Part shown: positions 34,757 through 44,173 of the stretch, one piece after another
Position numbering within the stretch: position 1 is the stretch's first letter
How the letters are laid out: each line of letters begins with the position of its first letter
NCBI GenBank assembly: GCA_009930305.1
Contig: RZYM01000005.1
Span: 1 to 64,000 of the forward strand
DNA: 64,000 nucleotides
Source: Bacteroidia bacterium
Lineage (GTDB): Bacteria > Bacteroidota > Bacteroidia > Bacteroidales > Paludibacteraceae
Direction of reading: 5' to 3'
Translations under genes and position numbers: made by a program
Notes under the pieces: model-generated
What the model was told of the DNA's origin: nothing
What the model saw: only the letters and a program-made list of their open reading frames with translations
The model's database searches: none

Positions 34757-36015
34757 AAGACCTTTGGACTGAAATATTCATAGCAATTAGGGCAAATAAA
34801 CTTCGTACTTGCCTAACCGGATTTTCTATAGCATGGGGTATATTTATGTTAATTTTGTTGTTGGCATCTGGAAATGGATTGCGTAATGGAATGCTTTCTA
34901 ATTTCAATTATATGTCAAACAACACTATCTCGTTTTATCCGGGTGTTACCTCAAAACCATACAGAGGATGGCAAAGTGGAAGAGAAATACGTTTTTCGGC
35001 AAACGATTTGGATTTTATTAAACAGCAAATACAACAGATGGTAGAAATGACAAATTTTTCTCCTATTTATAATTTGTGGTCTTCTTCTATATCTTATGGT
35101 GATATTTCTGCATCAGAAACATTAAGCGGTGTCTGTCCGGGTTTTGATAAAATGCGTAATATGTATGTTGTATCAGGGCGTTTGCTTGATGAATCAGACG
35201 AACGTGAATATCGAAAGGTAATAATATTACATCCAAAAACAGCTGAGACTTTGTTTAAAACCGAAGATCCGATCGGCAAATATGTTAATTTGCAAGGCCT
35301 TTTGTTTAAAGTTGTTGGTGTATATGACATAAAAGGAGGTTCCGGATGGAACAAATCTTACTACATACCATTCTCTACTTCTCAAAAAATATTTAATCCA
35401 GGTGGATACATTACAGATGTAACATTTGCAATTAGCGGAATTGAAACTGCAGCTCAAAGTGAAGCCCTTTCAAATAAACTTAGACGAATGTTGTCAGCAC
35501 GCATGCAATTTGATCCTGACGATAAAAATGCAATGTGGATAGAAGACAGAATGTCATCTTACGAGCAATCGCAAGTGATTTTTAATGGAATATCTTTATT
35601 TATATGGATAATAGGAATAGGCACATTAATAGCGGGTGTTGTAGGTATTAGCAATATTATGTTGATAACTGTAAAAGAAAGAACTAAAGAATTCGGTATA
35701 CGTAAAGCCTTAGGTGCGACTCCAAGTTCAATAATAAAATTAGTAGTACTAGAGTCTCTTACAATAACACTATTATTTGGATATATAGGCATGTTATTAG
35801 GAGTTGCATTAACCGAAACAGTAGCTAAATTAATGTCATCAGCGCCAGTTGAAAGCGGTGACAATAGCTTTAATATGTTTATGAATCCAACCGTAAATTT
35901 GAATGTAGCTATAGCAGCGATGGCAATATTAGTGTTGGCTGGCGTAATTGCCGGATATATACCTGCACACAAAGCTGTTAAAATTAAACCTATAGAAGCA
36001 ATGCAAGCAAAATAA
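34753..36015 (+). CDS. ABC transporter permease, FtsX/MacB type (first of two)
   Basis: 420 residues. Helix 1 (about 18-40) is followed by a periplasmic MacB_PCD domain of about 230 residues and three C-terminal helices with the conserved VKERTKEFGIRKALGATPSSI coupling stretch. The end PAHKAVKIKPIEAMQ is also standard. MacB-type permeases work mechanically on periplasmic substrates and drive them out through a TolC pore. Confidence 0.94.
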   Translation: MKDLWTEIFIAIRANKLRTCLTGFSIAWGIFMLILLLASGNGLRNGMLSNFNYMSNNTISFYPGVTSKPYRGWQSGREIRFSANDLDFIKQQIQQMVEMTNFSPIYNLWSSSISYGDISASETLSGVCPGFDKMRNMYVVSGRLLDESDEREYRKVIILHPKTAETLFKTEDPIGKYVNLQGLLFKVVGVYDIKGGSGWNKSYYIPFSTSQKIFNPGGYITDVTFAISGIETAAQSEALSNKLRRMLSARMQFDPDDKNAMWIEDRMSSYEQSQVIFNGISLFIWIIGIGTLIAGVVGISNIMLITVKERTKEFGIRKALGATPSSIIKLVVLESLTITLLFGYIGMLLGVALTETVAKLMSSAPVESGDNSFNMFMNPTVNLNVAIAAMAILVLAGVIAGYIPAHKAVKIKPIEAMQAK

Positions 36016-36017
36016 TT

Positions 36018-37274
36018 ATGTTTGATTTAGATAATTGGCAAGAAATATGGACAACTATAACTCGCAATAAATTGCGTAGTATTCTTACAGCCTTCGGTGT
36101 GTTTTGGGGCGTGTATATGTTGGTAGTTATGGCAGGAATGGGTAATGGTATTCAGAATAAAATGATTGGCGAATTAGGAAAGTTTTCAGTTAACTCAGCG
36201 TTCTTTTATTCACGTAATACAACCGAACCTTATGCCGGATTTGCCAAAGGACGGGAAATTGTATATAATGATGCAGATTTCGCTGCAGTAATTAAACAGT
36301 TTCCAGAAGTAGAAATAGGTAGTGCTATTGTATTTGGAGATGGTCTTGGTGATGCAGTAAGAGGAGAAAAACATGGTACATATAGAACTATGGGTTATGC
36401 CCCCGGATTTTATGAAATAAACCCATGTCGGATATTGAAAGGCAGATATTTAAATGAGGTAGATATATCAGATAAACGTAAAGTTTGTGTAATAGGTAAA
36501 AAAATAATGAATGACTTATATGCACCAAACGAAGATGTTTTAGGTTCTATCATTCGTGTAGGTTCTGTATATTGGCAAGTTATCGGTGTATACGAAGATT
36601 ATTCTGAAAACTTTTCTGTATTCGGTAATCCTAATCAGATGATATATGTGCCGGTAAGTACTTTAAAGCAAATGCGCAACATGGGAGATAAAATTGATTT
36701 CATGGCATTTAAAGCTTATGATGCGGTTAATATGGCTGAACTAGAGCCAAGAATTGTGAGCTATTTAAAAGAGCGTAAGAGTGTGTCACCAACTGATAAT
36801 GAAGGTGTTGGTTCATTTAGTTTAAAAGAAATGTTTGACAAATATTCGATGCTCTTTGGAGGCTTAAATACATTAATCTGGATTGTTGGTTTAGGTACCT
36901 TATTAGCCGGAATGGTTGGTGTTAGTAATATTATGTTAGTAACAGTGCGCGAAAGAACCCAAGAAATAGGAATCAGAAGAGCATTAGGAGCAACTCCAAT
37001 GGTGATATTAAAACAAATTATGAGTGAAAGTGTAGTCTTGGCTTCAATATCAGGTTTCATAGGAATTGCTGCAGGAGTCGGAACTTTAATATTGGTTCAA
37101 TGGTTTTTGGAAACATTCCCACCCGAAAAGATTGTGCTATTAAATCCTCAAGTATCTTTTATGACGGCAGTTGCAGCTGCTATTGTGTTGATTGTATCAG
37201 GACTTCTTGCCGGATTACTTCCATCAAAAAGAGCGTTACAAATAAAGGCTATTGAAGCTTTGCATGATGAATAA
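36018..37274 (+). CDS. ABC transporter permease, FtsX/MacB type (second of two)
   Basis: 418 residues, same layout as the preceding gene (one N-terminal helix, large periplasmic domain, three C-terminal helices, VRERTQEIGIRRALGATPMVI). The two permeases are clearly paralogous and probably form a heterodimer. It starts 2 bases after the first permease stop. Confidence 0.94.
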   Translation: MFDLDNWQEIWTTITRNKLRSILTAFGVFWGVYMLVVMAGMGNGIQNKMIGELGKFSVNSAFFYSRNTTEPYAGFAKGREIVYNDADFAAVIKQFPEVEIGSAIVFGDGLGDAVRGEKHGTYRTMGYAPGFYEINPCRILKGRYLNEVDISDKRKVCVIGKKIMNDLYAPNEDVLGSIIRVGSVYWQVIGVYEDYSENFSVFGNPNQMIYVPVSTLKQMRNMGDKIDFMAFKAYDAVNMAELEPRIVSYLKERKSVSPTDNEGVGSFSLKEMFDKYSMLFGGLNTLIWIVGLGTLLAGMVGVSNIMLVTVRERTQEIGIRRALGATPMVILKQIMSESVVLASISGFIGIAAGVGTLILVQWFLETFPPEKIVLLNPQVSFMTAVAAAIVLIVSGLLAGLLPSKRALQIKAIEALHDE

Positions 37275-37294
37275 TAATTATAATAACAAAGAAT

Positions 37295-38374
37295 ATGAAA
37301 AAAGTATTTAGAATTATTGGAATAGTGTTGCTTATTGGAGTTGTTGTTGCAACATTTGTTTTTTTGTGGAAGAAATCACAACCCGAAAAAGAAGTCTTTG
37401 AAACAGTTTCGCCATCTATCCAAACAATAGAAAAGAAAACTTTAGCTACTGGAAAAATTCAACCGCGTGATGAGGTTGCTATTAAACCGCAAATTTCAGG
37501 AATCATAGTGTCTCTCGAAAAAGAAGCCGGTGAAATAGTAAAAAAAGGTGACATCATTGCTAAAGTTAGAGTAGTTCCTGAAATGGGGGCACTTAATAGT
37601 GCGGAAACTAATTTAAAGAAATCAAAAATAGCTTTAGAAAAAGCTCAAAGTGATTATAATCGTCAAGAAAGATTATATAAAAAAGGTGTAGTTTCGCAAT
37701 CTGATTTTGAGGATATCGAAGTAAATTTAAAAAATGCCAAAGAAAATTTGATTGATGCACAAAATAGCTACGACATTATAAAAGATGGTATAACCAAGAA
37801 TTCTGCCAACAGCAGTAATACATTAATACGTGCAACAGTTGATGGAACAATCTTAGATGTACCTCAAAAAGTTGGTAATTCTGTAATTCAAAGTAATACA
37901 TTTAACGATGGTACAACAATAGCTACAATCGCAAATATGGGAGATATGTTGTTTGTAGGTAAAATAGACGAAACAGAAGTTGGAAAATTAAAAGAAGGCA
38001 TGCCTATTAAATTATTGGTAGGTGCGTTAGAAGGACGTTTGTTTGATGCAGATTTGGAATATATTGCACCTAAAGGAACCGAAGAAAATGGTGCTGTAAT
38101 GTTTGAAATTAAGGCAGCTGTAGATATTCCTGATGATGTGTTTATTAGGGCAGGGTATAGCGCAAATGCACAAATAGTTCTTGCAAAAAGTGACAGCGTT
38201 ATGTCAATACCCGAAAGTTCATTGAAATTTTCAGGAGATAGCACATACGTTGAAGTCCGTTCGACTAAAGATACCTTATTGTTTGAAAAACGTCCGGTTG
38301 TTATAGGATTATCTGATGGCTTGAATATTGAGATTAAGCAAGGTTTACAAATGCAGGATATAATTAAAAAATAA
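37295..38374 (+). CDS. Periplasmic adaptor (membrane fusion protein), MacA/HlyD type
   Basis: 359 residues. One N-terminal anchor helix (about 5-25), a lipoyl-type domain (ATGKIQPRDEVAIKPQISGII), a coiled-coil hairpin rich in Lys, Asn and Glu (about 102-165), and a beta-barrel part (GTILDVPQKVGNSVIQ). It bridges the ABC transporter and the outer-membrane channel encoded next. Confidence 0.95.
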   Translation: MKKVFRIIGIVLLIGVVVATFVFLWKKSQPEKEVFETVSPSIQTIEKKTLATGKIQPRDEVAIKPQISGIIVSLEKEAGEIVKKGDIIAKVRVVPEMGALNSAETNLKKSKIALEKAQSDYNRQERLYKKGVVSQSDFEDIEVNLKNAKENLIDAQNSYDIIKDGITKNSANSSNTLIRATVDGTILDVPQKVGNSVIQSNTFNDGTTIATIANMGDMLFVGKIDETEVGKLKEGMPIKLLVGALEGRLFDADLEYIAPKGTEENGAVMFEIKAAVDIPDDVFIRAGYSANAQIVLAKSDSVMSIPESSLKFSGDSTYVEVRSTKDTLLFEKRPVVIGLSDGLNIEIKQGLQMQDIIKK

Positions 38375-38378
38375 ATTT

Positions 38379-39695
38379 ATGAAAGCAAAATTCGTAATAT
38401 TATTGATATTTTTTCCATTAATCGCATCAGCACAAAAAGTTTGGACAATTGAACAATGTATTGACTATGCAAAGCAAGAAAATGTGATAATTAGGAGGGC
38501 AGAAACACAGGCCGAGATTTCTAAAATTTCGCATCAACAATCAAAAGAAAATTTTCTTCCAAACTTGAATGCAAATGCATCACAGAATTTTAGTTTCGGG
38601 CGTTCATTAACAGAAGAAAATATTTACGAGTCAAATAATGTTTTCAATACAAATATTGGAGTTTCAGCCGGACTAACTCTTTTTAAAGGTTTGCAAATGA
38701 TCAATGAGGTTCATCAAACTGATTTTAATTTCCAGGCAGCTCTTATGGATGTAAAGAAACAGCAAGATGATATTTGTTTGCAGATTATGACTTGCTATTT
38801 ACAGATTCTTTACAACAAAGAGGCAGTAAAAGTTGCAGAGTCTAAACTTGAATTAACAAAATTGCAAGCCAAACAAACAGAAGCATTGGTTGATGCAGGA
38901 AAAAAACCTAAAGGAGAACTATCAGAAGCGAATGCTTTAGTTGCTCAAGATGAGGTTTCTTTATTAGACGCAAAAACTACTTTAGAAACATCCTATCTTA
39001 CTTTAACTCAATTGCTATATTTAGAAAATGAAGAGGTAAAAAACTTTGATGTTTCGGATGATGTGAGTTTTATGATGACAGATGTTTTAAATAAGTCGGT
39101 TCCAGAAATATATGATGTAGCATTAGAATTTTTGCCATCAATTAAGGGGGAAGAATTGAGAATTAAAAGTCAAGAATATTCTGTAAAGATGGCTAAAGGA
39201 GCTTATTCTCCTCAATTGAGTTTTGGTGCTAGTTATGGAAACGGATATTTCTATACCCAAGGTGGAGAAAACTTAAGTTTTGCCGATCAATTTGCCAAGA
39301 ATAATAATTTCGGTTTGAACTTCAGTCTTAATATTCCTATCTTCGATAGAATGAGTACTCCGAATGCAGTTAAACGCAATAAATTGACATTAAATCAGCA
39401 GTCTGATCAACTTGAAACAGCTAAAAACAATCTGCGTAAAGAAATTCAGAATGCTTATGTTAATGCGTATATGGCTCAACAAAAAATTAATTTGGCAGAA
39501 GCAAACTTAAAAGCATCAGAAGAAGCATTTAATTATCAATCAGAAAAATATGAAGCAGGTGCAGCAACATTGTACGAATTGAATGAGTCTAAAAATCGTT
39601 ATACATCAGCAAAATTGTCACAGGTTCAGGCAAAATATAATTACTTATTCAGAACTCGAATTTTATCATATTACAATGGTGAGCTTAAGTTTTAA
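38379..39695 (+). CDS. TolC-family outer-membrane efflux protein
   Basis: 438 residues with a signal peptide (cleavage after LIASAQ). Two internally similar halves of long helices and short strands are visible (CIDYAKQENVIIRRAETQAEIS; VKMAKGAYSPQLSFGASYGNG). It is the exit duct of the tripartite pump. Last gene of the 34097-39695 operon, ending before the palindrome at 39713-39756. The substrate of the pump (peptide, antibiotic or lipid) is not evident. Confidence 0.95.
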   Translation: MKAKFVILLIFFPLIASAQKVWTIEQCIDYAKQENVIIRRAETQAEISKISHQQSKENFLPNLNANASQNFSFGRSLTEENIYESNNVFNTNIGVSAGLTLFKGLQMINEVHQTDFNFQAALMDVKKQQDDICLQIMTCYLQILYNKEAVKVAESKLELTKLQAKQTEALVDAGKKPKGELSEANALVAQDEVSLLDAKTTLETSYLTLTQLLYLENEEVKNFDVSDDVSFMMTDVLNKSVPEIYDVALEFLPSIKGEELRIKSQEYSVKMAKGAYSPQLSFGASYGNGYFYTQGGENLSFADQFAKNNNFGLNFSLNIPIFDRMSTPNAVKRNKLTLNQQSDQLETAKNNLRKEIQNAYVNAYMAQQKINLAEANLKASEEAFNYQSEKYEAGAATLYELNESKNRYTSAKLSQVQAKYNYLFRTRILSYYNGELKF

Positions 39696-39712
39696 ATAGT
39701 TTGATTACATAC

Positions 39713-39756
39713 AATAATTAAGGAGGCATATCAATTGATATGCCTCCTTAATTATT
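39713..39756. terminator. 44-base perfect palindrome between convergent genes, likely bidirectional terminator
   Basis: Both arms are 22 bases with no mismatch and no spacer; the centre is between 39734 and 39735. It lies 18 bases after the TolC stop and 7 bases before the end of the convergent oxidoreductase gene. The core pair is GGAGGCATATCAA with its complement. No long T run follows on either side. Confidence 0.7.
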
Positions 39757-39762
39757 AGAAAT

Positions 39763-41256
39763 TCATTGTACAAATTTCAAGCCCTCTTTTTTACATATTC
39801 GCTGAATTACAAACTTACCTGTAACAACTGCATTTGGTAATCCACCGGGCGGTTGAAGCCACTGACCTGCCAAGTATACGTTTTTTATATATCTTAAATG
39901 GCCTTTGTGTATTTTCTTCTTTGCAAATGGAGTTAGAATAAAACTCATATATGCTCCTTTGTATGCACCGCATAATCGATTAAAACTCATAGGTGTAACT
40001 GTCTCTATAATTTCAAGTTTACCTTTTAATTCAGGATAGTGTTCCTCAATATTCGAAATAATAGATTGTGCTATACGTAATTTTGCTTGTTTATATGCAT
40101 CAATATTGTTAGTGTATAAACTTTTCCAATATTCAAAATCGTCCTCATATTGTACTAATAAGGCTTGTAATAGTGATTTACCTTCTGGCGAAAAATTAGG
40201 TTCTGTTCCATAATACTTAAGCAAGAATGAATTGCATTTTTTGTTACATACATCAAATTTTTTACCTTCAAACCAAGTCGTGTCCGACATTCTTAGTTTA
40301 CTATCGTTTACTCCAATATAAGCATTAAAACTAGAGTATACAGGATGCTTATGTTTGTGAAAGAAGTGCAGTTTAAAATATTTATCTAAGTGTTTCTTAC
40401 CAAGTAGTTTTTCGAAAACTACTGATGCATCGCATGCACATATAATAAAGTCGCCTTCGGCAGTTGTACCATCTTTAAAAATCACTCTTTTAGCCTTGAA
40501 CTTATCAATATCAATACTTACCGCTTCTTTTTTACAAAAAGTTTTACCTCCGAGTTCTGTGTATAAAGCAGACATTCTATCTGTTATACCGGTTGAACCA
40601 CCTTTGGGTAAAGCTCCGTTTCCGGATGAGAATGTTCCAAGTACATAAAAGAATGATGAGATATTATATGTTTTAGGCATATAAGAAAGTATCATTTTTT
40701 GTAAAAGAGGATGCTTGAATTTCTGAGAATATGTTCTCATTGACATGCGAGAATATTCCTTATGAATACGCCCAACTGCGAACATACTTTTTATTAAAGA
40801 AAAAAGTTCCCATATTGAATACTGTTCCAAAGGTTTATTAGCAGGTAGTATAACAGATTGGTACAGTTTTATATTCGCAACAAATTTCTCAATTTCTTTA
40901 GCGTCTTCAGGCGATATGGTTAGCATGTCCTGTCTTAGTCTATTCAAATCTTGCCATAATTCTAGCTTTTGACCATTGTATTCAACGCTCAAAAAAGATG
41001 GATTCTGAATTATCTCAACATCTTTGCCGAGGGCATGTACTTTACACCATGTTTCATGAATATCGCTGCTGGGCGATGTGCCCGTCATCCAATGTACGCA
41101 ATTGTCAATATGATAACCTTTGCGCTCCCAACCGGTGCACTCTCCACCAACTTTAAAATGCTTTTCGTGGATTTCACATTCAAAACCACATTTTCGTGCG
41201 TATATCCCAGCAGATAAGCCAGCAATGCCGCCTCCTATGATTATTATTTTAGGCAT
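39763..41256 (-). CDS. FAD-dependent oxidoreductase, phytoene desaturase / RetSat (CrtI) family
   Basis: 497 residues. The dinucleotide-binding motif IIIGGGIAGLSAGIYARKCG opens the protein, followed by GGECTGWERKGYHID. The C-terminal FAD motif is VYLAGQWLQPPGGLPNAVVTGK. This is the CrtI-type flavoenzyme superfamily, which includes carotenoid desaturases and retinol saturase. There are no other carotenoid genes nearby and no signal peptide, so the substrate is open. A TAATTTTG box at 41301-41308 on the minus strand suggests its own promoter. Confidence 0.9.
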   Translation of the reverse strand: MPKIIIIGGGIAGLSAGIYARKCGFECEIHEKHFKVGGECTGWERKGYHIDNCVHWMTGTSPSSDIHETWCKVHALGKDVEIIQNPSFLSVEYNGQKLELWQDLNRLRQDMLTISPEDAKEIEKFVANIKLYQSVILPANKPLEQYSIWELFSLIKSMFAVGRIHKEYSRMSMRTYSQKFKHPLLQKMILSYMPKTYNISSFFYVLGTFSSGNGALPKGGSTGITDRMSALYTELGGKTFCKKEAVSIDIDKFKAKRVIFKDGTTAEGDFIICACDASVVFEKLLGKKHLDKYFKLHFFHKHKHPVYSSFNAYIGVNDSKLRMSDTTWFEGKKFDVCNKKCNSFLLKYYGTEPNFSPEGKSLLQALLVQYEDDFEYWKSLYTNNIDAYKQAKLRIAQSIISNIEEHYPELKGKLEIIETVTPMSFNRLCGAYKGAYMSFILTPFAKKKIHKGHLRYIKNVYLAGQWLQPPGGLPNAVVTGKFVIQRICKKEGLKFVQ

Positions 41257-41300
41257 GAGGATGTAAAGATTTCCTTATAATATTTGCATTTAGTTTTTTG

Positions 41301-41308
41301 CAAAATTA
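41301..41308 (-). promoter_or_regulatory. Promoter -7 box of the CrtI-type oxidoreductase
   Basis: TAATTTTG on the minus strand, about 44 bases before the ATG at 41256. Only a T-rich stretch lies at -33. Confidence 0.5.
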
Positions 41309-41352
41309 TTTATAAATATGTATAAAAACACATTTAAAGAGTTCTGAAATAC

Positions 41353-42582
41353 TTAATTTGTATTTCTTTTGGGACGATTGTTTTTGTATTTCCTATAAAA
41401 ATTTTTTCTTCCGTCTCCTTGTTGCTTGATTGGATTGTATAGAGGAGTGGCTCCCATTTCTTCCGGCACAGGTATCTTTTTTACATCTTTTTCAATAAAG
41501 TCCTCAATAGCTTTAAATTGATATTGTTCTTTGTCTGATATAAAAGTAATGGCTTCGCCGTCTGCATTTGCACGTGCCGTACGTCCAATTCTGTGTACAT
41601 AGTCTTCAACATCATGCGGGACATCGAAGTTAATAACCATTTCAATATCTTCAATGTCTATACCTCTAGCCACAATATCTGTTGCAACTAATAATTTGAT
41701 GCTTCCATTTTTAAATTGACGTAAAACATCTTCGCGCTCTTTTTGCTCTAAATCCGAATGCATCGCAGCAACCTTAAAATTCATCCTGCGTAGCATTAGA
41801 TATATATCCTTTACTTTTTGCTTTGATGAAGAAAATATTATTACGCGTTCAGGAGATTTGCTTTTGAAAATTGATTCAATAATCGGCATTTTTTGCGTCT
41901 CGTAGCATACATATGCAGATTGACTAATCTTTTCTGCAGGTTTTGATACAGATAATTTTACTTCTACCGGATTAATAAGAGTTTTCTTTGCTAACGTTAG
42001 TATCTTAGGAGCCATGGTTGCCGAGAAAAGTAAAGTCTGTTTCTTTTCGGGAAGATATGATGCGATACGCATAATGTCATCAACGAAACCCATTTCTAGC
42101 ATGCGGTCAGCTTCGTCTAATACAAAGAATTTAACGAAAGACATATCAATTCTACCCATATTGAGTAATGCAATCAGGCGTCCGGGTGTTGCAATTACTA
42201 CGTCAACTCCAGATCTTAATGCTTTGTCTTGTTGATCAAATAATCCTCCATCTCCTCCACCATATACAGCTACAGAGCTTACAGGCAAAAAATATGCGAA
42301 TGCTTCAAGTTGTTGATCAATTTGTTGAGCTAATTCGCGTGTGGGGACCATTATAAGGGCATTTATTTTATCTTCTCTGTGCTCGCCCTTACATAGAATA
42401 TTTAGAATAGGTAATAAATATGCTGCAGTTTTGCCGGTACCGGTTTGTGCGCAGGCAATCATGTCTTTACCCTCAAGTATAATAGGAATTGTTTTCTCTT
42501 GGATTGGTGTAGTCTCTTTGAAATTCATGGCGCACAAACCATCCAATAGTGCGTCTTCCAAATTCAATTCATCAAATTTCAC
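41353..42582 (-). CDS. DEAD-box RNA helicase, RhlE-like
   Basis: 409 residues. Q motif FKETTPIQEKTIP, Walker A AQTGTGKT, DEAD at VLDEADRMLEMGF, SAT, and the C-terminal ARGIDIED and HRIGRTAR. The tail (KNFYRKYKNNRPKRN) is basic and suits RNA binding. Likely role: ribosome assembly or RNA turnover. It starts 6 bases after the outer-membrane protein gene, and the two probably share the promoter at 43258-43265. Confidence 0.96.
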   Translation of the reverse strand: MKFDELNLEDALLDGLCAMNFKETTPIQEKTIPIILEGKDMIACAQTGTGKTAAYLLPILNILCKGEHREDKINALIMVPTRELAQQIDQQLEAFAYFLPVSSVAVYGGGDGGLFDQQDKALRSGVDVVIATPGRLIALLNMGRIDMSFVKFFVLDEADRMLEMGFVDDIMRIASYLPEKKQTLLFSATMAPKILTLAKKTLINPVEVKLSVSKPAEKISQSAYVCYETQKMPIIESIFKSKSPERVIIFSSSKQKVKDIYLMLRRMNFKVAAMHSDLEQKEREDVLRQFKNGSIKLLVATDIVARGIDIEDIEMVINFDVPHDVEDYVHRIGRTARANADGEAITFISDKEQYQFKAIEDFIEKDVKKIPVPEEMGATPLYNPIKQQGDGRKNFYRKYKNNRPKRNTN

Positions 42583-42588
42583 AGTCAG

Positions 42589-43239
42589 TTAAAATAAATA
42601 TGCAGCAGATACAACAAATCCGCTAGTTTTCATGTCGTTGTTATTCTTAGTGTCGCGACCAATGTCAAATACACCAAAGTTATATCCTACAATAAGTCTT
42701 GCACCCAAAATTTCTGCACCGGCTCCTAAATGAATTGAACAGTTAAAAGGGTATAATGATTCGTTAAATGCATCACTACTATTGTATGTTTCTGTTTGGT
42801 TTCCTATCCTTATTTGAGTTGAAGTATGACTGGCAACCCCATATGAAAGAATAGGACCCGCTTCTAATAATAAGGTTACTTGGCCTATAGGTAATTTACC
42901 CATTGCAAAAACAGGAAGTTGTAAATAGTACAATATAGTCTTTTCGTTTGTTACTAAATCGTATTTGTTCCATAATATACTATGATCAGAAGTTTCAAAA
43001 CCATTCATTGCAAAGTATAATCCGGATTGTATTGAAAAATAATCTATAAAGTCGTATGCAACTATAGGACCTACATTAAATCCGCTTATGTTTCGTAATT
43101 CTTTTTTTACCCCTTCTTGAAACCATTTTGCACCTGTATTCTCATAACCTGCAGTTATTCCCAAACGCCATTCTTGAGACCATACAGTTGTAATGCAAAT
43201 AAAGGCAAATATTAGGCAAAAGGCTTTATTCTTCCTCAT
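42589..43239 (-). CDS. Outer-membrane beta-barrel protein (PorT/OMP_b-brl type)
   Basis: 216 residues from the ATG at 43239. An upstream TTG at 43260 extends the frame but lies inside the TATCTTTG promoter box. A signal peptide (KAFCLIFAFICITTVWSQ) precedes alternating-strand segments such as LGITAGYENTG, FSIQSGLYFAMNGF, LLEAGPILSYG and ILGARLIVGYNFGVF, ending in an aromatic residue (AAYLF), as expected for an eight-stranded barrel. No further function is readable. Confidence 0.85.
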   Translation of the reverse strand: MRKNKAFCLIFAFICITTVWSQEWRLGITAGYENTGAKWFQEGVKKELRNISGFNVGPIVAYDFIDYFSIQSGLYFAMNGFETSDHSILWNKYDLVTNEKTILYYLQLPVFAMGKLPIGQVTLLLEAGPILSYGVASHTSTQIRIGNQTETYNSSDAFNESLYPFNCSIHLGAGAEILGARLIVGYNFGVFDIGRDTKNNNDMKTSGFVVSAAYLF

Positions 43240-43257
43240 TGTAGATATATTTTCGTA

Positions 43258-43265
43258 CAAAGATA
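43258..43265 (-). promoter_or_regulatory. Promoter -7 box of the outer-membrane protein / helicase unit
   Basis: TATCTTTG on the minus strand, 18 bases before the ATG at 43239. It faces the box for the FISUMP lipoprotein (43287-43294). Confidence 0.6.
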
Positions 43266-43286
43266 CGTTTTTTTTGCAAAAATGAT

Positions 43287-43294
43287 TACTTTTG
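43287..43294 (+). promoter_or_regulatory. Promoter -7 box of the FISUMP lipoprotein
   Basis: TACTTTTG on the plus strand, 43 bases before the ATG at 43338, divergent from the previous box. Confidence 0.55.
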
Positions 43295-43337
43295 CATTCA
43301 ATAACAGAGTATATTTATAAATATTAATTCAAATACT

Positions 43338-44105
43338 ATGAAGAAGAACCTTATTTTGTTGGCATCAATGGTTGCATTGTTGGTGTCTTGTTCATCTAAT
43401 AAAAGCGAGAAAGTCGTTGATATTGATGGTAACGAATATACAACAATTGTAATCGGTAACCGCGAGTGGATGGTCGAAAACTTAAAAACAACAAAGTATA
43501 ACGATGGCACTCCTATTCAGTATTGTGCTGATGATAGCGCATGGATAAAAGCAGGCGAAGCAAATGAAGCTGCATGGTGTGTATATGGTGAATATGGTTC
43601 GGCAGAACAAGCTACATCATCAACCACATTTGGAACATATGGTGTTTTATATAACTTCTTTGCTGTAGAAAGTGATAAATTAGCTCCAAAAGGTTGGAGA
43701 GTTGCAACACAAAATGATTGGGTAGCATTAGAAAACTATTTGGTTGCACAAGGCTTTAATTATGACGATACACGTAGTGATAATAAAATAGCCAAAGCAC
43801 TTACCGATAGTACATGGTGGAAACAAAATACAGATGATGGTTTGGGTGATATAGGTACAAAATCAAGTTTCGTTGAAAAAAACAACGCAACAGGATTTTC
43901 AGCAGTACCTGGTGGCGATCGTAGAATTAGCGGACTATACGTATTCTTAAATGAACAAACATTTATTTGGACGTCAACAGTGTGCGGTAGCGATTCAACA
44001 GCTGCATGGGCACGTCAATTGAGTAATACAGAGTATGCTTTGGTAACATTACCGGCAAAAGCTCAATATGGTTTCAGCGTACGCTGCGTGCGTGATGTGA
44101 AATAA
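43338..44105 (+). CDS. FISUMP-domain lipoprotein
   Basis: 255 residues. The signal peptide ends in a lipobox (LLVSC, Cys18). The mature protein carries the pattern of the Fibrobacter succinogenes major paralogous domain: VDIDGNEYTTIVIGNREWMVENLKTTKYNDG at the start, YGVLYNFFAV, APKGWRVATQNDWVALE, a GTKSSF block, GFSAVPGG and a FSVRCVRD ending. Such domains are surface lipoproteins whose role is unknown; some Bacteroidota genomes have many copies. It stands alone and ends in a strong terminator. Confidence 0.92.
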   Translation: MKKNLILLASMVALLVSCSSNKSEKVVDIDGNEYTTIVIGNREWMVENLKTTKYNDGTPIQYCADDSAWIKAGEANEAAWCVYGEYGSAEQATSSTTFGTYGVLYNFFAVESDKLAPKGWRVATQNDWVALENYLVAQGFNYDDTRSDNKIAKALTDSTWWKQNTDDGLGDIGTKSSFVEKNNATGFSAVPGGDRRISGLYVFLNEQTFIWTSTVCGSDSTAAWARQLSNTEYALVTLPAKAQYGFSVRCVRDVK

Positions 44106-44125
44106 GTTTCGCAGATCTCAATATG

Positions 44126-44159
44126 TAGGGTCGCATCTTACTTGCGACCCTATTTTTTA
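44126..44159 (+). terminator. Terminator after the FISUMP lipoprotein
   Basis: Perfect 10-base arms TAGGGTCGCA/TGCGACCCTA (44126-44135 with 44143-44152), 7-base loop, then six T residues. Confidence 0.9.
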
Positions 44160-44173
44160 TAATATAAATCAAT

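Noticed and set aside
34753-37274. Frameshifted or duplicated single permease
   Set aside because: The two FtsX-type genes are both full length with different periplasmic domains, so they are paralogues rather than a broken copy.
44106-44173. B12 riboswitch upstream of metH
   Set aside because: Only 68 bases separate the genes and most are the terminator of the previous gene; a cobalamin riboswitch needs about 200 bases.
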